The notes under the pieces: model-generated
Databases searched by the model: none
The model's input: only the letters and a program-made list of their open reading frames with translations
What the model was told of the DNA's origin: nothing
Shown here: positions 10,783-21,293 of the stretch, in pieces
How the letters are laid out: each line of letters starts with the position of its first letter
How positions within the stretch are numbered: position 1 is the stretch's first letter
Made by a program: the position numbers and the translations under genes
From: Xanthostigma xanthostigma
Taxonomy: Eukaryota > Arthropoda > Insecta > Raphidioptera > Raphidiidae
Assembly: GCA_963575645.1 (NCBI GenBank)
Contig: OY754475.1
Location: 17,832,509-17,896,508, forward strand
Length of the DNA: 64,000 nt
Direction: 5' to 3'

Positions 10783-12047
10783 GAAACTTTTACTTCAATT
10801 TGACCCACTATATTTATGGTTTGTCCCGTAATAACTGATAATGGCAAGTTTGCCTTTTCAAGTTTTAAATAATAAAAATATTTGTTATAATATTCAATTG
10901 AACAAATCGTAACACAAGATCCCGTATCGCATTCCATTTTAATCATTTTATTTTCAATCATAATTTCTATAAAAAGAGATTTGAACTCCTTATGTAACGC
11001 ATTACTGTTATTTAATATTTCCCTTCCAATTGATTTAATATTGTTCGCTGAACATTCTGGCATATTTAAATTATCAAAATTTGTATTATCCAAAGATTCA
11101 TCTGTATTATTTACCAATCCCACTCTATTTCTAGCATAATTAAATGTATTATTATTCCCATATCTGTCATATCTCTCATACCAATTTCTCCTATCCTGTC
11201 GATTTTCTCCGTTGTTCCTATCAGACCTATCATTCTTACCAAAAGCGGTTCCCTCGTTTCCTTGATGATTGCTTCTGTTGACTTTCTTCGATGGACATTG
11301 ACGCTGAAAATGTCCTTTTCCTCCGCAATTGAAACACAGTATTTCCTTATTTGTCCTGCCTTCCTGACGCCTTGAATTGTATGAATTCTCAGAACTTCTT
11401 CCTGTTCTTTCGTAATTTCTGTTTCTTTCTTCTCTTCTTCCCTGCTCTTTGAAACGATGTACTGCGTTGACCTCTTGACCTCGAGCGTGGCTCTGCATAG
11501 CTCCGACTTCTTTTCTCACCATTTCTAAGCTCAATGCTATTTTTAGTAAATTTTCAAACGTAGCTTTTTTGTCTTCATTCAATAACCTCGACTTTATCTC
11601 CTTGTTCCTCAAACCCGCAACGAATCTATCCCTTAACGCCATGTCCAGAAAACTCTCATTGAATTCGCAATGCTCAGCCAGAGCTTGTAATTCAATTGCA
11701 AACTCCGAAACGCTTTCTCCTTCTTGCTGGCTCCTATTATTTTTATAGTGTTCCGCTATACCAATGTGGCCACCGCAAAATATTACTTTGCATTTGGTAA
11801 TGATTTGATCATATGTATAGTCCTTCGGTTTTTTTGGTTTGCAAGCTTTGGACAACTTAATGCTCGCTGCTGGCCCAATCAAGTTTAGCAGTAGTAAAAT
11901 TTTAAATTTATTATCAGATATATTATTTAATTCAAAGTAATTGTCTAGCCGCTCAAGATAATCTTCAAAATTTTCCCCCAAAATGTATGGCTCCATCACT
12001 CCAATCAAATTCGTCCTCGCTGTCGTTTGTTCTTCCGTTGCAGGCAT
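10758..12047 (-). CDS. Gag plus protease of gypsy-type element
   Basis: I place the start at ATG 12047 (MPATEEQ), which overlaps the end of the primer site. Gag contains a capsid-type region, an Arg/Asn-rich stretch and one CCHC zinc knuckle (CFNCGGKGHFQRQC), then the retropepsin active-site motif DTGS (MECDTGSCVTI). The frame ends at 10758, inside the protease and before the LLGRDWL motif, which is found one frame away. Programmed frameshifting normally lies outside the protease fold, and no canonical slippery heptamer is visible, so this is more likely a damaging indel. Gag packages the RNA; the protease cleaves the polyprotein. Confidence 0.9.
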   Translation of the reverse strand: MPATEEQTTARTNLIGVMEPYILGENFEDYLERLDNYFELNNISDNKFKILLLLNLIGPAASIKLSKACKPKKPKDYTYDQIITKCKVIFCGGHIGIAEHYKNNRSQQEGESVSEFAIELQALAEHCEFNESFLDMALRDRFVAGLRNKEIKSRLLNEDKKATFENLLKIALSLEMVRKEVGAMQSHARGQEVNAVHRFKEQGRREERNRNYERTGRSSENSYNSRRQEGRTNKEILCFNCGGKGHFQRQCPSKKVNRSNHQGNEGTAFGKNDRSDRNNGENRQDRRNWYERYDRYGNNNTFNYARNRVGLVNNTDESLDNTNFDNLNMPECSANNIKSIGREILNNSNALHKEFKSLFIEIMIENKMIKMECDTGSCVTICSIEYYNKYFYYLKLEKANLPLSVITGQTINIVGQIEVKVSIKIRFTF

Positions 12048-12058
12048 CCTCGTCGCCA
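12045..12058 (-). promoter_or_regulatory. Primer-binding site matching tRNA-Ser(GCU)
   Basis: On the element strand, three bases after the 5' LTR, the sequence is TGGCGACGAGGATG. This complements the 3' end (with CCA) of insect tRNA-Ser(GCU) over 14 nt. The last three bases are the gag ATG. Confidence 0.8.
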
Positions 12059-12061
12059 AAT

Positions 12062-12246
12062 TGTTACAATGTTCAATTTATACCAAAAGAATTTATTTCA
12101 TATTAAAATTAAATATCAAGTTTACTGTTCGAAATCTGTATCTTTATTAACTCAAAAATTATTCTCTTTTACATTAGAAATCGTATTACATAATATAATT
12201 TATAAATTGTATAACTAAAACTAATTATAAAGACGGATACACAACA
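12062..12246 (-). repeat. 5' LTR of gypsy-type element
   Basis: A 185-bp copy identical to 6484-6668 apart from one base. It is followed by the target duplication ATAAA. Confidence 0.93.
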
Positions 12247-12409
12247 ATAAAGAGGTAAAGTTTGTAAGTTTGGATGTAGGATGTAATCTGCGAAACTACT
12301 CATCCGATTTAAAAAAAAATTCACCAATATTTAGAATGGACCTTCAGGATGGACATAGGCTAGTACCGCGTTAAAATAAAAGCGCTTTTCGTGGAGACCG
12401 GGCCGCTAG
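12247..12409 (+). mobile_element. Helitron, right part (interrupted by gypsy element)
   Basis: After the target duplication the sequence reads AGAGGTAAAGTTTGTAAGTTT and later ACTACTCATCCGATTT, then ends CCGGGCCGCTAG followed by T. That is the CTRR-T end of a Helitron. Its 5' end lies left of 6484. Confidence 0.65.
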
Positions 12410-12674
12410 TTTTTAAATATTTTGGACAGCTGCATACCTATGTAGCCATTTGGATTATTTACGAAAAGTACGCCTGCTTAGCTATCTCTGTTCCTCTTAT
12501 AGTGTTAAATGGTAACTGACATGTTTTTGAAATATTTACTGTCGGATTCGTCAGATAGAATTTCTTTGTTTTAACTCACAACACTAGTGTTAAATGAGCC
12601 GTTTTACTATCGCTACACAAAGTTAAGAAAAGCAGGTATTTTATATGGAGGTGTGAAAATAGTATATTATAATA
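12410..12674. other. Unassigned AT-rich spacer
   Basis: No coding similarity and no clear repeat ends seen. Confidence 0.4.
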
Positions 12675-12987
12675 CGCGCCACGGATCTAAAAGGTTCCGA
12701 AGTTAGTCACAAACAGCGTCGCAAAGGCACATTTTAGAGTCGTTGAGACTCCCACCACCTCCCAGCTACCTGCACGGAACGTGCGCTCGACGGTGATTGG
12801 CCGTGATCGCTCGCTGCCTTTGTCACTTGTCGCTTTCCTGCTTTAAAGTACAGTCGAGTACGCTATTGTCAAGTTGTTATTGCTATTTTAGTTTTGTTAA
12901 GTTGCGAGTTTGTAGTTTTTTAACAGACTGTACAAGCGCCAGCCCGCATTCGCATCTAACTTCCGAGCCTTTTAAATTCGTGGCGCG
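12675..12987. mobile_element. MITE with 31-bp inverted repeats, TA target
   Basis: The ends are CGCGCCACGGATCTAAAAGG and its near complement, flanked by TA at 12673-12674 and 12988-12989. The 313-bp interior has no gene. A second copy is at 27142-27453, inside a Helitron. The TA target fits a Tc1/mariner-type transposase acting in trans. Confidence 0.8.
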
Positions 12988-13269
12988 TACTATACACCAC
13001 ATCATGGGCACGGATATCAAACTTTACCTCGGTCGTAAGTACGCTTATCAAATACATTAATAAATTAATTACTTAAAAGCACAGCTTTGAGGTTATATAC
13101 GTAAAAACACGAATGACAGCTGTTCGCGACTATTAGCTAAAATGTAATACGGTTGCTATGGAAACGACATCTAAACAACAGTTAATAGGTTATTTTTTCT
13201 TTACTGCCGCCCGAACATATGTACTTCCCGCATCAGTGTGTAATCCCACCAATGCGTAAGTGTTATGCC

Positions 13270-13778
13270 GGCACTTCACATGGCTATTTGTATTTGTGTA
13301 TTTGGTATATTTGACAAACAATTACCATGTGTGGACAGTCTATTTGACAAAGTGTTGGCCTTATCTGCCTATTTGACAAATAAGACCAATACCAAATACG
13401 CGTTACCGTGCGCTCGTCGGTTTTTCGAGACACATCAAAGGAGCCAAATAGGCAAATACGCAAATAAACAACACACAATGGCCATATTCAAAAGCGCACG
13501 CGCCGTGAACCTGTACGGACGTGCAGTATTTTTGTGTCTGTGCTGTGAGCGAGAACTGGAACAATTACTATTGAAAATGAATTGGGACAATGAAACAGTG
13601 CTAAAATTCCTGGAATTTTGAACCTTGCGTTCTGCTGCCAAATGTTTGTGTGTTTGTTATTTGACTGCCATGTGTGGATGGTCGTATTTGCCTCTATTTG
13701 CATGTTTGCCTTGAACGTCATATTTTGCCAAATACTACAAACACCCAATAGTGAACACAAATAGCCATGTGAAGTGCC
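13270..13778. mobile_element. MITE with 23-bp inverted repeats and TATTTG subterminal repeats
   Basis: The ends are GGCACTTCACATGGCTATTTG and its exact complement. The interior has many copies of TATTTGRC/GCCAAATA in both orientations and a CCATGTGTGGA motif near each end (13327 and 13668). Such repeats are usually transposase-binding sites. No clear target duplication is seen; the superfamily is unknown. Confidence 0.75.
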
Positions 13779-14158
13779 ACCTTTAGATTTTCTGCCTTAC
13801 AATTGATGTCGAAAGTATGTACTTTCGATCGAGGTATGAAGAAAAAACATTTTAATAATACGAATTTGAAATATTATATTATACCAAGAAAACGTAAAAA
13901 GCTGAAATGAAAAATTTTTCAAATGAAAGAAAAATACGTCAAATTATACATTCGCAAACTTTTTATATGAAGCCAGGAAATTGAATATAACATAAATAAT
14001 AAAAAAAAGTAAAATGCTTATATTAAAATGTCAGTCAAAAGGCATTCGCCAGTCGCAATAGAAACAGCTGTTATCCAAGAAAATATGTTTTCTTTAATAG
14101 AACATTAATTTTGTTTACTTTATCATAGTGTTTGCGTTCAAGGTTTAAATATAGTAGA
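13779..14158. other. No gene seen
   Basis: AT-rich spacer between a MITE and a Helitron, with no recognisable content. Confidence 0.4.
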
Positions 14159-14769
14159 CTAGCGGTTCCGTCCGGTTTCACCCGGGTGTAAAAGAACGAA
14201 TGGGGAAGGGAGGAACATGAGTACACACATTTTACCGAGATGAATGTTGTGTCCAAATTTCATGATGATCGGAGTTACCGTTCAAAATTTTTTGTCGATA
14301 AAAAACAGTATGTATACTTTTTTTAACTAAAAATTTTTTTTTAATTAATTAAAATTAAAATAAATTTAAATGTAAGCCTTAGAAGAAAGCAATGTAGAAA
14401 ATAAAAAAAATAATAAAACTATATTCGCCCAACGTAGGGCTCGAACCCACGACCCTGGTATTGACAGTCGTGTGCTCTACCGATTGAGCTAGCCGGCGTT
14501 GTATTCCGACAACGCTAATATGAATATATTTAGTTAGTGCATTTCACCTGAATAGAAGCTTATTTTTGAGATACATTTTGCAACATTTTTCATTAATGCT
14601 CCGCTCCTAATGGTAGTAACCTGATTTTATATAGCCTATAGCCTTCCTCGATAAATGGGCTATCCAAAAAAAAAATTTTTTTTCAATTTGAACCAGTAGT
14701 TCCTGAGATAAGCGCGTTCAAACAAACAAACAAACAAACAAACTCTTCAGCTTTATATATTAGTTTAGA
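14159..14769 (-). mobile_element. Helitron family A, copy 1, with tRNA-Lys-like insert
   Basis: On the minus strand it starts TCTAAACTAATATATAAAGC and ends with the palindrome CACCCGGGTG about 12 bases before CTAG, followed by T. These are Helitron-type termini. The middle carries a tRNA-Lys-like segment (14426-14498). No Rep/helicase gene is present, so it is non-autonomous. Confidence 0.8.
14426..14498 (-). other. tRNA-Lys-like pseudogene inside Helitron A1
   Basis: A 73-nt segment with A box (TAGCTCAATCGG) and B box (GGTTCGAGCCC) and matching acceptor ends (GCCGGC/TTGGGC). The anticodon position reads GTC rather than CTT and the anticodon stem is damaged, so it is not a working tRNA gene. 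Confidence 0.75.
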
Positions 14770-14782
14770 AAACTTTAGATTA

Positions 14783-15177
14783 CTAACGGTCCGTCCCGGT
14801 TTCACCCGGGTGCGATAGATATAATATGCAAAATGTATTTCGTTAGCGGTCCGGCATCTGAATTAATAGCTTTGAGCAAATTCTACCAGATTTGTTTCTA
14901 AACTAATAGCTTTGAGCGAATTCCAGCAGATGTCGCTATTTGGTACTAAAACAGTTTTTTTTTGTTTGCTTCTGAACTAAAACCTTTGAGCAAATTCTGT
15001 CAGATGTCGTTACATGTTTCTAAACAGTTTTTTTGAACAAAATATTTAATAAAAACTAAGTAAATAAGTTGCACCAAGCAAGACACATTTACAAAATTTC
15101 GTTAAAATCGGTTGTGGTTTCGGAGATTAGCGCGGCAAAATTGTGCCACGAGAATTTTATATATTATGTGATATAGA
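14783..15177 (-). mobile_element. Small Helitron-like element (family D)
   Basis: On the minus strand it starts TCTATATCACATAATATATAA and ends with the hairpin CACCCGGGTG and then GTTAG followed by T. It contains ACAACCGATTTTAACGAAA, common near insect Helitron 5' ends. The GTTAG end deviates from CTRR. Confidence 0.55.
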
Positions 15178-15189
15178 TATATCTAGCTA

Positions 15190-16001
15190 CGTAATTGGGC
15201 TTGTTACTAAGTCAAATAGTTCAGCGGATCGCATACCAAATTTGGGTTAGATGTTCGACATGCCAATATGAGGAGGTTTATTATTATTATTATTTGGAGA
15301 AAATCGGCACAGACGCAAAAAAAGCGCAATAACGTTGTTTTCTCTTTTATAAAAGTATACTTTTGGTTTATTAATTAAATTATAATTTTTCCAAGACAGT
15401 TTTGTAAAAAATTTCTTTTCTGAAGATATGAAAAAAAGACACGCACGCTTTCGTTAAGTTTACAAGTGATACCATATTACGTAACCATGATGCAAACGAA
15501 TAGCAAATATCAAATTATTTAATACTAGCCGTTACCCGCGTCGCCGCAAGTGTTAACACTGTTAACAGACTTGTACTATTCCAACATCACGTCATGGTAC
15601 TAATTTTGGTCAAATTTCACTTATCAAAATTTTTTCGTTATGAGGATCTCTGAATCCAAAAAACATACTTTTGGAAAAAGTCTGTTTGTGATTGAAACCT
15701 TTTGGAAGGATGTTTGATATGCAAATATGAATAGCCATGGTTTTTTTTTGGAGGGGGGGATCTGCACATGCGCAGAAGAGATATATATGCTATAACGTTG
15801 TTTTTTTTATATCATAATAGTATACTTTTCATAACGGTTATTATTCGATCTATTTTTACAAGAAAGTTTCGTTTTCGTTTTATCCAAACTTTATAGTTTC
15901 GGAAATATTTTGAAAATAAAAAATACTGTTGTTCTTTTATTCTCTAGATCTGTTAGTTAGTTGACAAGCATGCTTTGATTAATTTTTACATGACGTGTTA
16001 A
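15190..16001. repeat. Family E repeat (two related blocks)
   Basis: Blocks starting GGAGAAAATCGGCACAGACG (about 15297) and GGAGGGGGGATCTGCACATG (about 15752) share a pattern ending in GTATACTTTT. A third member begins near 20717. A Helitron-type minus-strand end (ACTAGCCGTTACCCGCG) is at 15532. Full boundaries are not resolved. Confidence 0.45.
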
Positions 16002-16586
16002 TCATAATATATAATAATACGCTAAGGTTAAAGATGTTTGCCTCCTTTTTTAGAAAAAACCTCACAATTTCTCCACATAAATTATATATCATTTTACAGT
16101 TAATTGCTTGCTCTACTGACATCGACAACTAAAAAAATTATTATTGCTTTTGTTTTTGTAAATTAATTAAAATACAGCAACGCTGACTAACGTCTGCCAT
16201 CTGACGGCTTTAATTTTGAAACAACGTCAACACTTCGATCTGTCATCTGACCTTCATATTGTAAATACTGCATACTGCCATCTGACGGCTTTAATTTTGA
16301 AACAGCGAGCAACGCTGAACAACGTCACAGCAATGCTGCATGATGCCATCTGACGGCTTAGCTCAACGCTTTTGCTACTTGCGCCTCTATATGACAATTT
16401 TAGTAAAATATTTCTTCGATCTGTCATCTGAGCTTCATATTGTAATACAACAAAAAGAAGAACGTTATAAGCAGTGTGCAAAATTAGAAACGAATTGAAT
16501 ACCTGCAATCATATTTAAAAAATAATTTTGTAATGTGATAATTACTATACTTATTTAGTGCGAATAATTCGCACAGGTCACACTAG
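16002..16586 (+). mobile_element. Helitron family C, copy 1
   Basis: It starts TCATAATATATAATAATACG and ends with hairpin GTGCGAATAATTCGCAC, then AGGTCACACTAG followed by T. The interior holds repeated TGCCATCTGACGGCTTTAAT units. No protein gene. Other members: the tail of 18803-19851, 21832-22426 and 60556-61024. Confidence 0.82.
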
Positions 16587-16790
16587 TATATTATATAGAT
16601 GTTACCATGCAAAAGAGTAGCAAATATCATAACATTTCATACTAGCCATTACCAGCGTCACCGCACGTCTTAACAGAAATTTTATTTTCTTTAATATACT
16701 ATATCAAATGTCCTGTCGCCCAATTGGCTGGAATTTTTTTAATATAATATATTATCCAAATATCGGTTTCTACTCGGGTTTGAGTCGTCA

Positions 16791-17333
16791 ATTTAGTGAT
16801 GTGCCGGATATCCGTATCCGTATCCGCGGATATCCGAGGGAGAAGAAAGATCCGTATCCGTTAGTTTTTGGCAGATCTTTTACGGATCTTTTATACCTTA
16901 TTCATTTTCAATTCATAGATGAAATTTTATATAAATAGGTGATTAGGTAATAATGAAAAACTGTTAAATTCCATTCAGATTATTTTTTATTTCTTAAAAT
17001 CGTATTTGGCACCTTTATATTGCAAACATTTATCGTAGTGAGTACCATACCAATAGTACATAACTCAAAGGTTCTAAAAAACTATTTTTATAATGAGATA
17101 TTGCACATCGATCTTTGGAAAGAGACAATCTGTTATGAGAGTTAACTCTTAAAGAGGTCAATAACTTTTTCCCATAACAGATAGTCTCTTTCCAAAGGTC
17201 GATGTGCAATATTTACCGCCGCGTACTCTAAGAAAGTTAAGATCCGTATCCGTATCCGCGGATCTTGAAACCAAATATCCGTATTCAGATCCGTATCCGC
17301 GGATATACATTTTTAACGATCCGGCACATCACT
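16791..17333. mobile_element. hAT-type non-autonomous element with 8-bp target duplication
   Basis: AGTCGTCA flanks it exactly (16783-16790 and 17334-17341). The ends share AGTGATGTGCCGGAT in inverted orientation; four extra bases lie at the left edge. Subterminal CCGTATCCGCGGAT repeats occur at both ends, and an internal hairpin with roughly 45-bp arms (about 17100-17210) lies in the middle. No transposase. Confidence 0.8.
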
Positions 17334-17341
17334 AGTCGTCA

Positions 17342-17676
17342 TATCTGTAGTTTTTTTCCATTGTCATGCGTCTGCGATTTACGAAGATGCATTCGGCTGA
17401 ATTCAATATTTTAACTTTATGCTAATACTCGACGATTTTATTGGCTATAAATATATTATTATTGTAAAAACGCCCGACCAGATTACGTAAACATTTGAAA
17501 CTGTCAGCAGAACAAAAAATTCTGTTTTTCCTCTGTCAATCGATATCCTTGTTTCGTTTAAGAGCCATATACAGGGTCCTCCAAAAAAAACTTTTAACAC
17601 AAATCCACATTCCGGCGATTTCGAGCGAGTTATGGTATCTATAAACACCGAGAATGTTCTATTAGCCGGGTGTGTG
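17342..17676. other. No gene seen
   Basis: Spacer between the hAT-type and Mutator-like elements. The minus-strand open frame over 17445-17711 has no recognisable domain. Confidence 0.4.
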
Positions 17677-17685
17677 GGGACAATT

Positions 17686-18585
17686 GGGTCCAGTACGATA
17701 ACACTATGCACCCAAATTTTGAAATTTTTTTTTTTAAGTCATAGAAAACGCTAAATTTTGACGTTCAAAAAAAAAACTTTGCGGATTATTAACAAATTTC
17801 CTCAAAAATACGTGAAAAAAATAGATCTACTTTTCGTCTTTCACTGTCATTTTTTGAATCTAACCAATCAAAAATCACAAATACACGTCATAGCAACTGG
17901 TGTACAATTATTGTATAACTATCTCACTTTGTATGCAGCTTTCGATTGTGTTATGGAAGCAGGGTCGTATTTAGATTCCAATACCCGTTTATCGTTCACC
18001 CCGGAATTGTTTTTTTAAAAACTCAACATTTGCCCCTTCCCGTTTCACTGCGAGACAATTCGCATACCCCTTTATCGTTCACCCCAGAATTACAATTCGC
18101 ATACCCGTTTTTCGTTCACCCCGGAATTGTTTTTTTAAAAACTCCACATTTGCCCCTTCCCGTTTCACTGCGAGACAATTCGCATACCCCTTTATCAAAA
18201 AAAGCGGTGATTTTCAATCTTCATGAAAATGTGAGTTTTAAATTTAAAATTCGTTTTATAAATTAAAATTTCCAAATACGACTCTGCCCTGAACGTTCAA
18301 TTGTATTTCATTCCAACCAATTGATATTTCTATCTTTGTTTATCATAGATACAGGTATATATAACTTTCTCTTTTCTTATCACTATATGAGACAAGATAG
18401 CGATCGCTATAGTAAATAATATACTCTCAACGTACTATACCACAATTATTTATTTTTTTTAAATTAATTTTTATAAATTAATTTTCCGCACTTAAAACGA
18501 CCAATAACGCTGTTATATGTTATATAAAACAATAATTGTGAATTTCCAGTGGATATTTTGCATAGCAAGTTATCGTACTCTTACC
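17686..18585. mobile_element. Mutator-like non-autonomous element F, copy 1 (two 120-bp units)
   Basis: It is flanked by the 9-bp duplication GGGACAATT (17677-17685 and 18586-18594). The inverted ends share AGTACGATAAC and CTATGCA. The interior carries a 120-bp tandem unit (starts near 17976 and 18096) with ATCGTTCACCCC motifs. A 9-bp duplication fits Mutator-like elements. The open frame through the array is only repeat translation. Confidence 0.82.
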
Positions 18586-18802
18586 GGGACAATTAAATCG
18601 ATCGCTACGTGAGCTATGGACTAAAAGAGGAATAAATCACGCAACGGTTATAGAGTATGATTTCATGTAGCCGTCAAATGTTTTCGTCGCGCTCTTTGCC
18701 GTATAGATTACTAAGCAGCTTCGTGGTTTAAAATAATAATGATAAGGCAGTTCAACCCCGCGGCTATAGTAGTCTTGATTTTTCAAATAATAATAATAAT
18801 TA

Positions 18803-19851
18803 TCTATACTAATATATAAAGCTGAAGAGTTTGTTTCTTTGTTTGGTTGAACGCGCTAATCTCAGGAACTACTGGTTCAAATTGAATTTTTTTTTGTTGG
18901 ATAGCCCATTTATCGAGGAAGGCTATAGGCTATATATAATATCACGCTACGACCAATAAGAGCGGAGCATCAATGAAAAATGTATCTCAAAAATAACTTT
19001 CTATTTAGGTGAAATGCCGTAACTAAATATACCAATATTAGCGTTGCACATCCAGAAGCCCGGCTGGCTCAGTCGGTAGAGTACGTGACTCTAAATATCA
19101 GGGTCGTGGGTACGAGCTCCACGTTGGGCGAATATATTTTAATTTTTTTTATTTTCTACATTACTTTCTTACATTTAAATTTATTTTAATTTTATTTACG
19201 ACTAATTAAAATTAAATAAATCTAATTAATAGCTCATTTGAAAACTGTTACAACTATAGATACATAATATATAAAAATAATGTTCCTACAGTGTTTCAAT
19301 TAAATATTTATTATATTTTATTAATTCCAGTAAATATTGATTTAAAAGAAATTTATTATCTATAATAATAAATTATAAAAAGTATAATTAATGCTTTTTT
19401 TCGACAAAAACTTTTGAACGGTAACTCCAATCATCATGAAATTTGGACACCACATTCATCTCGGTAAACTAAGATGAACGCTCGTACTCATGTCCCTCCC
19501 TTTTACATTCGTTCTTTTGTAAATTGTAAATACTGCATACTGCCATCTGACGGCTTTAATTTTGAAACAGCGAGCAACGCTGAACAACGTCACAGCAATG
19601 CTGAATGATGCCATCTAACGGCTTAGCTCAATGCTTTTGCTACTTGCGCCTCTATATGACAATTTTAGTAAAATATTTCTTCGATCTGTCATCTGAGCTT
19701 CATATTGTAATACAACAAAGAGAAGAACGTTATAAGCAGTGTGCAAAATTAGAAACGAATTGAATACCTGCAATCATATTTAAGAAATAATTTTGTAAAG
19801 TGATAATGATTATACTTATTTAGTGCGAATAATTCGCACAGGTCACACTAG
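18803..19851 (+). mobile_element. Chimeric Helitron: family A body with family C 3' end
   Basis: The 5' end (TCTATACTAATATATAAAGC) and the body through the tRNA-like segment to CATTCGTTCTTTTG match family A. From about 19521 it switches to family C (TACTGCATACTGCC through the GTGCGAATAATTCGCAC hairpin to CACTAG, then T). The outer ends obey Helitron rules (A before TC, T after CTAG), so the chimera itself probably moved as a unit. Confidence 0.8.
19058..19130 (+). other. tRNA-Lys-like pseudogene inside chimeric Helitron
   Basis: A 73-nt segment with GCCCGGC/GTTGGGC acceptor ends and an A box (TGGCTCAGTCGG). The B-box region is altered (GGTACGAGCTC) and the anticodon loop reads CTCTAAA, so it is degraded. 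Confidence 0.75.
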
Positions 19852-20216
19852 TAAATAAAAATTCGCTATAAACGATTTCGCAAATTTGCGTCGTGATATA
19901 GGTCAACGTGCTTACGACAGGGAGAATCAATAAAACAGTTGAATGGCGGAGTTCAATTAGCGCAATGGCCATTAGAGCAGAATAGTTTACTCGAGAGAAT
20001 GTCAATCGTACAGATAGACAGACAGAACGAAAGTGTAATTAATTCAATAGGCTGTCTAATTTCGATTGTACCTAATATACACAAATTAGCTGGAAAGGCT
20101 CACATTCATCATGCAGGGTTGACAACGTTAGATTCCCAAATCCAATTAAACGGTTTTGTTTGTTTGTTTCAAATCTTGCAACCGATTTTTCACCTAGTTC
20201 CTGATATCCGTTTAGG
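19852..20216. other. No gene seen
   Basis: The open frame over 19939-20220 has no recognisable protein signature. The sequence leads into tandem Helitron-type ends. Confidence 0.4.
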
Positions 20217-20470
20217 TTGAAATTTTGCACACATGTATAGTTCCGATGACAATACAATATTATGGAACTAGCTGACCCGCCCGGCTTCGTCCGGGTCTGA
20301 ATCGCGTTTACAAATTTTCACCCACACCTCATTTACCGATTGAGTTGAAATTTTGCATACATGTCTAGTTCCGATGACAATACAATATTATGGAACTAGC
20401 TTACCGGTCCGGCTTCGTCCGGGTCCAAATCGCATTTTTAAATTTTCACCCACTTCCCGTTCACCGATTG
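20217..20470 (-). repeat. Tandem 128-bp repeat of Helitron-type 3' ends
   Basis: TTGAAATTTTGCAYACATG followed by ACTAGCTKACC and the hairpin CCGGCTTCGTCCGGG occurs twice, 128 bp apart (starting 20217 and 20345). On the minus strand each copy ends in the hairpin and then CTAG. A fragment of the same end is at 54845-54880. Confidence 0.65.
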
Positions 20471-20776
20471 AATGGAAATTTTACACACTAGCTTCGATGA
20501 CAAATACTTCAACATAAGTAGGGAATGGTACTAAATTAGGTCAAAATTCACTTTTCTAAAGTTTACATTACTTTTTCGTTATGAGGTCACCCGAATCGAA
20601 AAAACATATTTTTGGAAAAATTCTGTGCCTCTGTTATTCTGTCTGTGACCACTATACAGGTCAAACGGATGAACAGATTAAAACAAAATCTTGATAGTGT
20701 CTGAAGAGCCTTATTGTTTTTTGGAGAAAAATCGGCGCATGCGCAAAAAGATATATGCTATAACGTTGTTTTTATA

Positions 20777-21291
20777 CAGGGTGTCCCACGACATGACTGC
20801 CATAGCCTGGGATTGTGTTGCTGGAGTGATTTCGAGTCAAAAATGTCTAATGAACAAATATCCGGAACGCTATCCTAACTGAGCTAGAAACAATTGAAAT
20901 TTTAGATTTTAGTTGTAGAAATTCCCTACTAATTTAAAAACCATTTAAAAAGAAATCGCTTTATTGCATTAGTTGCTCAAAATGTCCACCCAGTTGCTGT
21001 ATACATAGTCTAGCTCTTCTTAGAATTGAAGTGGTAGCTCTGCGAAGAGTCTCAGGATCAGCTCGAATAAAAACTAATGGTGATTCACAGCCATCTGGTC
21101 GTTTTAATAATAACAAAACCAACAGCCGAACCTAATACCTGCATTATAGGGCTTGCTTATATTTAAAATTTCGAATGCTTCTAGCTCAGTTAGGACAGCG
21201 TTCCGGGTATATGTTCATTAGACATTTTTGACTTGAAATCGCCCCAGCAACAAAGTCCCAGGCTATGGCAGTCATATCTTGGAACACTTTG
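20777..21291. mobile_element. TA-flanked element with about 115-bp inverted repeats and a transposase C-terminus
   Basis: The arms at 20777-20890 and about 21181-21291 are reverse complements (CAGGGTGTCCCACGACATGA; ATGACTGCCATAGCCTGGGA), flanked by TA. The element interrupts a family E repeat: the uninterrupted form (AACGTTGTTTTTTTTATATC to GTATACTTTTCATAA) is at about 15797-15832. The centre keeps the end of a transposase gene (20961-21105). Confidence 0.8.
20961..21105 (-). pseudogene. C-terminal scrap of a Tc1/mariner-group (DUF4817-type) transposase
   Basis: About 47 codons are open to TAA at 20961-20963. The end, with RADPETLRRA, ILRRARLCIQ and GGHFEQL, resembles the C terminus of insect transposases that end in a CI-x-GGHFE motif. 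The catalytic part is missing, so it cannot act. The family name is from memory of the motif. Confidence 0.6.
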
Positions 21292-21293
21292 TA

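Larger units (their letters stand above)
6484..12246 (-). mobile_element. Ty3/gypsy-type LTR retrotransposon, recent but defective
   Basis: Two 185-bp LTRs (6484-6668, 12062-12246) differ at only one base that I can see, and ATAAA flanks both outer ends (6479-6483, 12247-12251) as a 5-bp target duplication. The order on the minus strand is 5' LTR, primer site, gag, protease, RT, RNase H, integrase, polypurine tract, 3' LTR, which is Ty3/gypsy order. The tRNA-Ser primer site suggests the mag-like lineage. Despite the young LTRs, the genes carry at least two frame breaks, two stops and a roughly 1-kb insertion, so this copy is dead. No env-like frame is seen. Confidence 0.93.

Noticed and set aside
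10755..10790. Programmed -1 frameshift between protease and RT
   Set aside because: No canonical slippery heptamer is visible and the shift falls inside the protease fold, so a mutation is more likely.
12057..12059. TTG upstream start for gag
   Set aside because: It lies in the primer-binding site; the first ATG (12047) is the plausible eukaryotic start.
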